A DNA stretch of 8,262 bases from JANNRW01 sp031401815. GTDB taxonomy: Bacteria; Desulfobacterota; Desulfuromonadia; Geobacterales; DSM-12255. Location: NCBI GenBank assembly GCA_031401815.1, contig JANNRW010000269.1:1-8262 (forward strand). The letters run 5' to 3'. Every line of letters begins with the position of its first letter. Position 1 is the first letter of the stretch. Both the position numbers and the translations under genes were made by a program. This document shows positions 7,465 to 8,262 of the stretch, in pieces. A model generated the notes under the pieces. It had not been told where the DNA came from. It ran no database searches and saw only the letters and a program-made list of their open reading frames with translations.

Positions 7465-7472
7465 GAGGGGAG
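7465..7472 (+). promoter_or_regulatory. Ribosome binding site of the small membrane protein gene
   Basis: GAGGGGAG is the strongest Shine-Dalgarno sequence in the window. It directly abuts TTG 7473, which makes that start unlikely, and suits ATG 7476 or ATG 7482. Confidence 0.65.
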
Positions 7473-7475
7473 TTG

Positions 7476-7697
7476 ATGCTTATGGCTGAAAAATTATTGC
7501 ATTATGCTGTTCAACTGGTTTTAGCTTTTTCCTTGGTCAAGCTTACGAAGGTAAAGATGGACTCTATTGTCCTTAAGCTTGCACCCAAATATGTTCTTAT
7601 CGGATTTTTTACCTGGGCAGTTGCTATTGTCATCATCTCTTTTGCAGTGACAAAAATCCTGTTTTACTGGCTCCAGCAGCGAAAAAACAGGTTTTAA
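7476..7697 (+). CDS. Small membrane protein of unknown function, two predicted helices
   Basis: A 73-residue hydrophobic protein. A first, weaker hydrophobic stretch (about residues 8-22, LHYAVQLVLAFSLVKL) is followed by a short basic loop and a strong helix (about 37-62, VLIGFFTWAVAIVIISFAVTKILFYW). It ends with a basic tail (QQRKNRF). By the positive-inside rule the C-terminus is probably cytoplasmic. I do not recognise a family. A strong ribosome binding site and the 25-base gap after the second BchE-like gene support a real gene in the same operon. ATG 7476 is chosen for spacing; ATG 7482 (MAEKLLHY) is equally possible. It could anchor the radical SAM pair at the membrane (speculative). 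Confidence 0.7.
   Translation: MLMAEKLLHYAVQLVLAFSLVKLTKVKMDSIVLKLAPKYVLIGFFTWAVAIVIISFAVTKILFYWLQQRKNRF
7658..7695 (+). terminator. Possible weak intrinsic terminator hairpin at the operon end
   Basis: CCTGTTTT (7658-7665) is complementary to AAAACAGG (7684-7691), with an 18-base loop and a short TTTT directly after. The structure overlaps the last codons of the small membrane protein. The stem is AT-rich and the T run short, so it would be weak. Confidence 0.3.
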
Positions 7698-7700
7698 AGA

Positions 7701-7784
7701 CAGTAGTCAGTATTCAGGAGTCAGGGGTCAGCATAAAAGCCTTCTACTGACTACTGACACCTGATTACTGACTACTGATTTCTG
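7701..7784. repeat. Two inverted blocks of CAGNNNT heptamer repeats forming a long imperfect hairpin
   Basis: On the + strand CAG recurs exactly every 7 bases from 7701: CAGTAGT, CAGTATT, CAGGAGT, CAGGGGT, then CAGCATA. On the - strand six more units run 7784 to 7743: CAGAAAT, CAGTAGT, CAGTAAT, CAGGTGT, CAGTAGT, CAGTAGA. The arms 7701-7731 and 7747-7777 pair at 27 of 31 positions around a 15-base centre (7732-7746). The block sits between convergent genes and could act as a bidirectional transcription end or mRNA stabiliser. Similar heptamer arrays are known as short tandemly repeated sequences in cyanobacteria and other bacteria. Confidence 0.85.
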
Positions 7785-8262
7785 TCTCCCATCCTCTCCA
7801 CAATTATCTCCGACAGATCTTTCACCACAATCGTCCCTTCTGCTCCACCGGTCTTGATCCCGTCTTCAAACATGGTAAGGCAGAACGGGCAGTTTGAGAC
7901 CAGAAGCGGTGCTTCTGTGTCTACTGCCATGTTTATCCGGGTTTCGCTGATCTTCTTCCCGATCTTCTCTTCCGCCAGTATCCGCCCACCTCCGGCTCCG
8001 CAGCAGAAGCTGTCACTTTTACTCTGCTCCATCTCCCTTATGATGCCACCTGCTTTTTGAAGTATGCTGCGCGGCTCTTCGTAGATATCCATGTACCGCC
8101 CCATGTAGCAGGAGTCGTGAAAGGTATAGTGGAAACTCTCGGATTTCATGAAGCTTAACCGCTCTTCCTTTATCAGTCGGTCGATGTATGTTGTGTAGTG
8201 CTCTACAGGTACAGTGAGTCCAAGATCCATGTAGTCCCGACTCAAAGTGTTATAGCAGTGCG
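7772..8262 (-). CDS. HdrD/GlpC-type Fe-S oxidoreductase, C-terminal CCG domain (5' end outside window)
   Basis: The frame is open to the right edge, where it reads HCYNTLSRDYMD. HCYNTL matches the end of the first cysteine-rich (CCG) domain, so the TTG at 8245 is not the true start. The complete second CCG domain follows. It has C in HDSCYMGR (codon 8110-8108), 34 residues, CC in FCCGAGGGR (8005-8000), 36 residues, then CPFC (from 7891). This fits the CCG family spacing of one Cys, a Cys pair about 31-39 residues on, and CxxC about 35-36 further. Such domains hold the unusual [4Fe-4S] centre of heterodisulfide reductase HdrB/D and occur in GlpC, LutA and electron-transfer-flavoprotein-linked oxidoreductases. 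The N-terminal ferredoxin and membrane parts cannot be seen, so the electron donor and acceptor remain open. The last codons and the TAG stop lie within the heptamer repeat. Confidence 0.9.
   Translation of the reverse strand, partial: HCYNTLSRDYMDLGLTVPVEHYTTYIDRLIKEERLSFMKSESFHYTFHDSCYMGRYMDIYEEPRSILQKAGGIIREMEQSKSDSFCCGAGGGRILAEEKIGKKISETRINMAVDTEAPLLVSNCPFCLTMFEDGIKTGGAEGTIVVKDLSEIIVERMGDRNQ

Noticed and set aside
7701..7784. CRISPR array
   Set aside because: The repeat unit is only 7 bases with no spacers, and the blocks are inverted, so it is not a CRISPR.

Overview
The window reads as chromosomal DNA of an anaerobic delta-proteobacterium, most likely a Geobacter-type (Desulfuromonadales) organism. 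This is an inference from gene content: an ABC exporter with a DUF2318 membrane protein, a ResB-like protein, two BchE-like radical SAM family proteins, an HdrD/GlpC-type CCG-domain Fe-S oxidoreductase, and a block of CAGNNNT heptamer repeats. Nothing in the window names a species. Most genes have moderate-to-high GC, but the stretch around 3680-4440 and the small ORF near 7500 are clearly more AT-rich.

Region 1 (1-3681, + strand) is the 3' part of a tightly packed operon. It holds the C-terminal end of an FtsX/MacB-type ABC permease, a LolD/MacB-type ATPase, a polytopic DUF2318 protein with a periplasmic cysteine-rich tail, and a ResB-like membrane protein. The last three genes overlap through ATGA and GTGA junctions. 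Comparable DUF2318 plus FtsX-type ABC sets are known beside periplasmic iron-uptake genes such as the p19/FTR1 locus of Campylobacter, so an iron or metal-redox role in the cell envelope is the best guess.

Region 2 (3682-7697, + strand) looks like a second operon, probably driven by a sigma70-like promoter that overlaps the end of region 1. It encodes an AT-rich 230-aa protein of unknown function, then a BchE-family radical SAM protein with an intact CxxxCxxC motif. Next comes a paralogue of that protein which has lost the radical SAM cysteine motif, and last a small two-helix membrane protein. The intact/degenerate pair is the most interesting feature here: it suggests a catalytic subunit paired with a pseudoenzyme, acting on an unknown substrate in an organism with no visible phototrophy genes. 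The second paralogue also has no conventional start codon; homology requires translation to begin upstream of its first GTG, and CTG at 6002 is the only plausible site.

Region 3 (7698-8262) holds two inverted blocks of a 7-bp repeat (CAGNNNT) between convergent genes. The minus-strand Fe-S oxidoreductase, cut by the right edge of the window, takes its last codons and its stop from this repeat.
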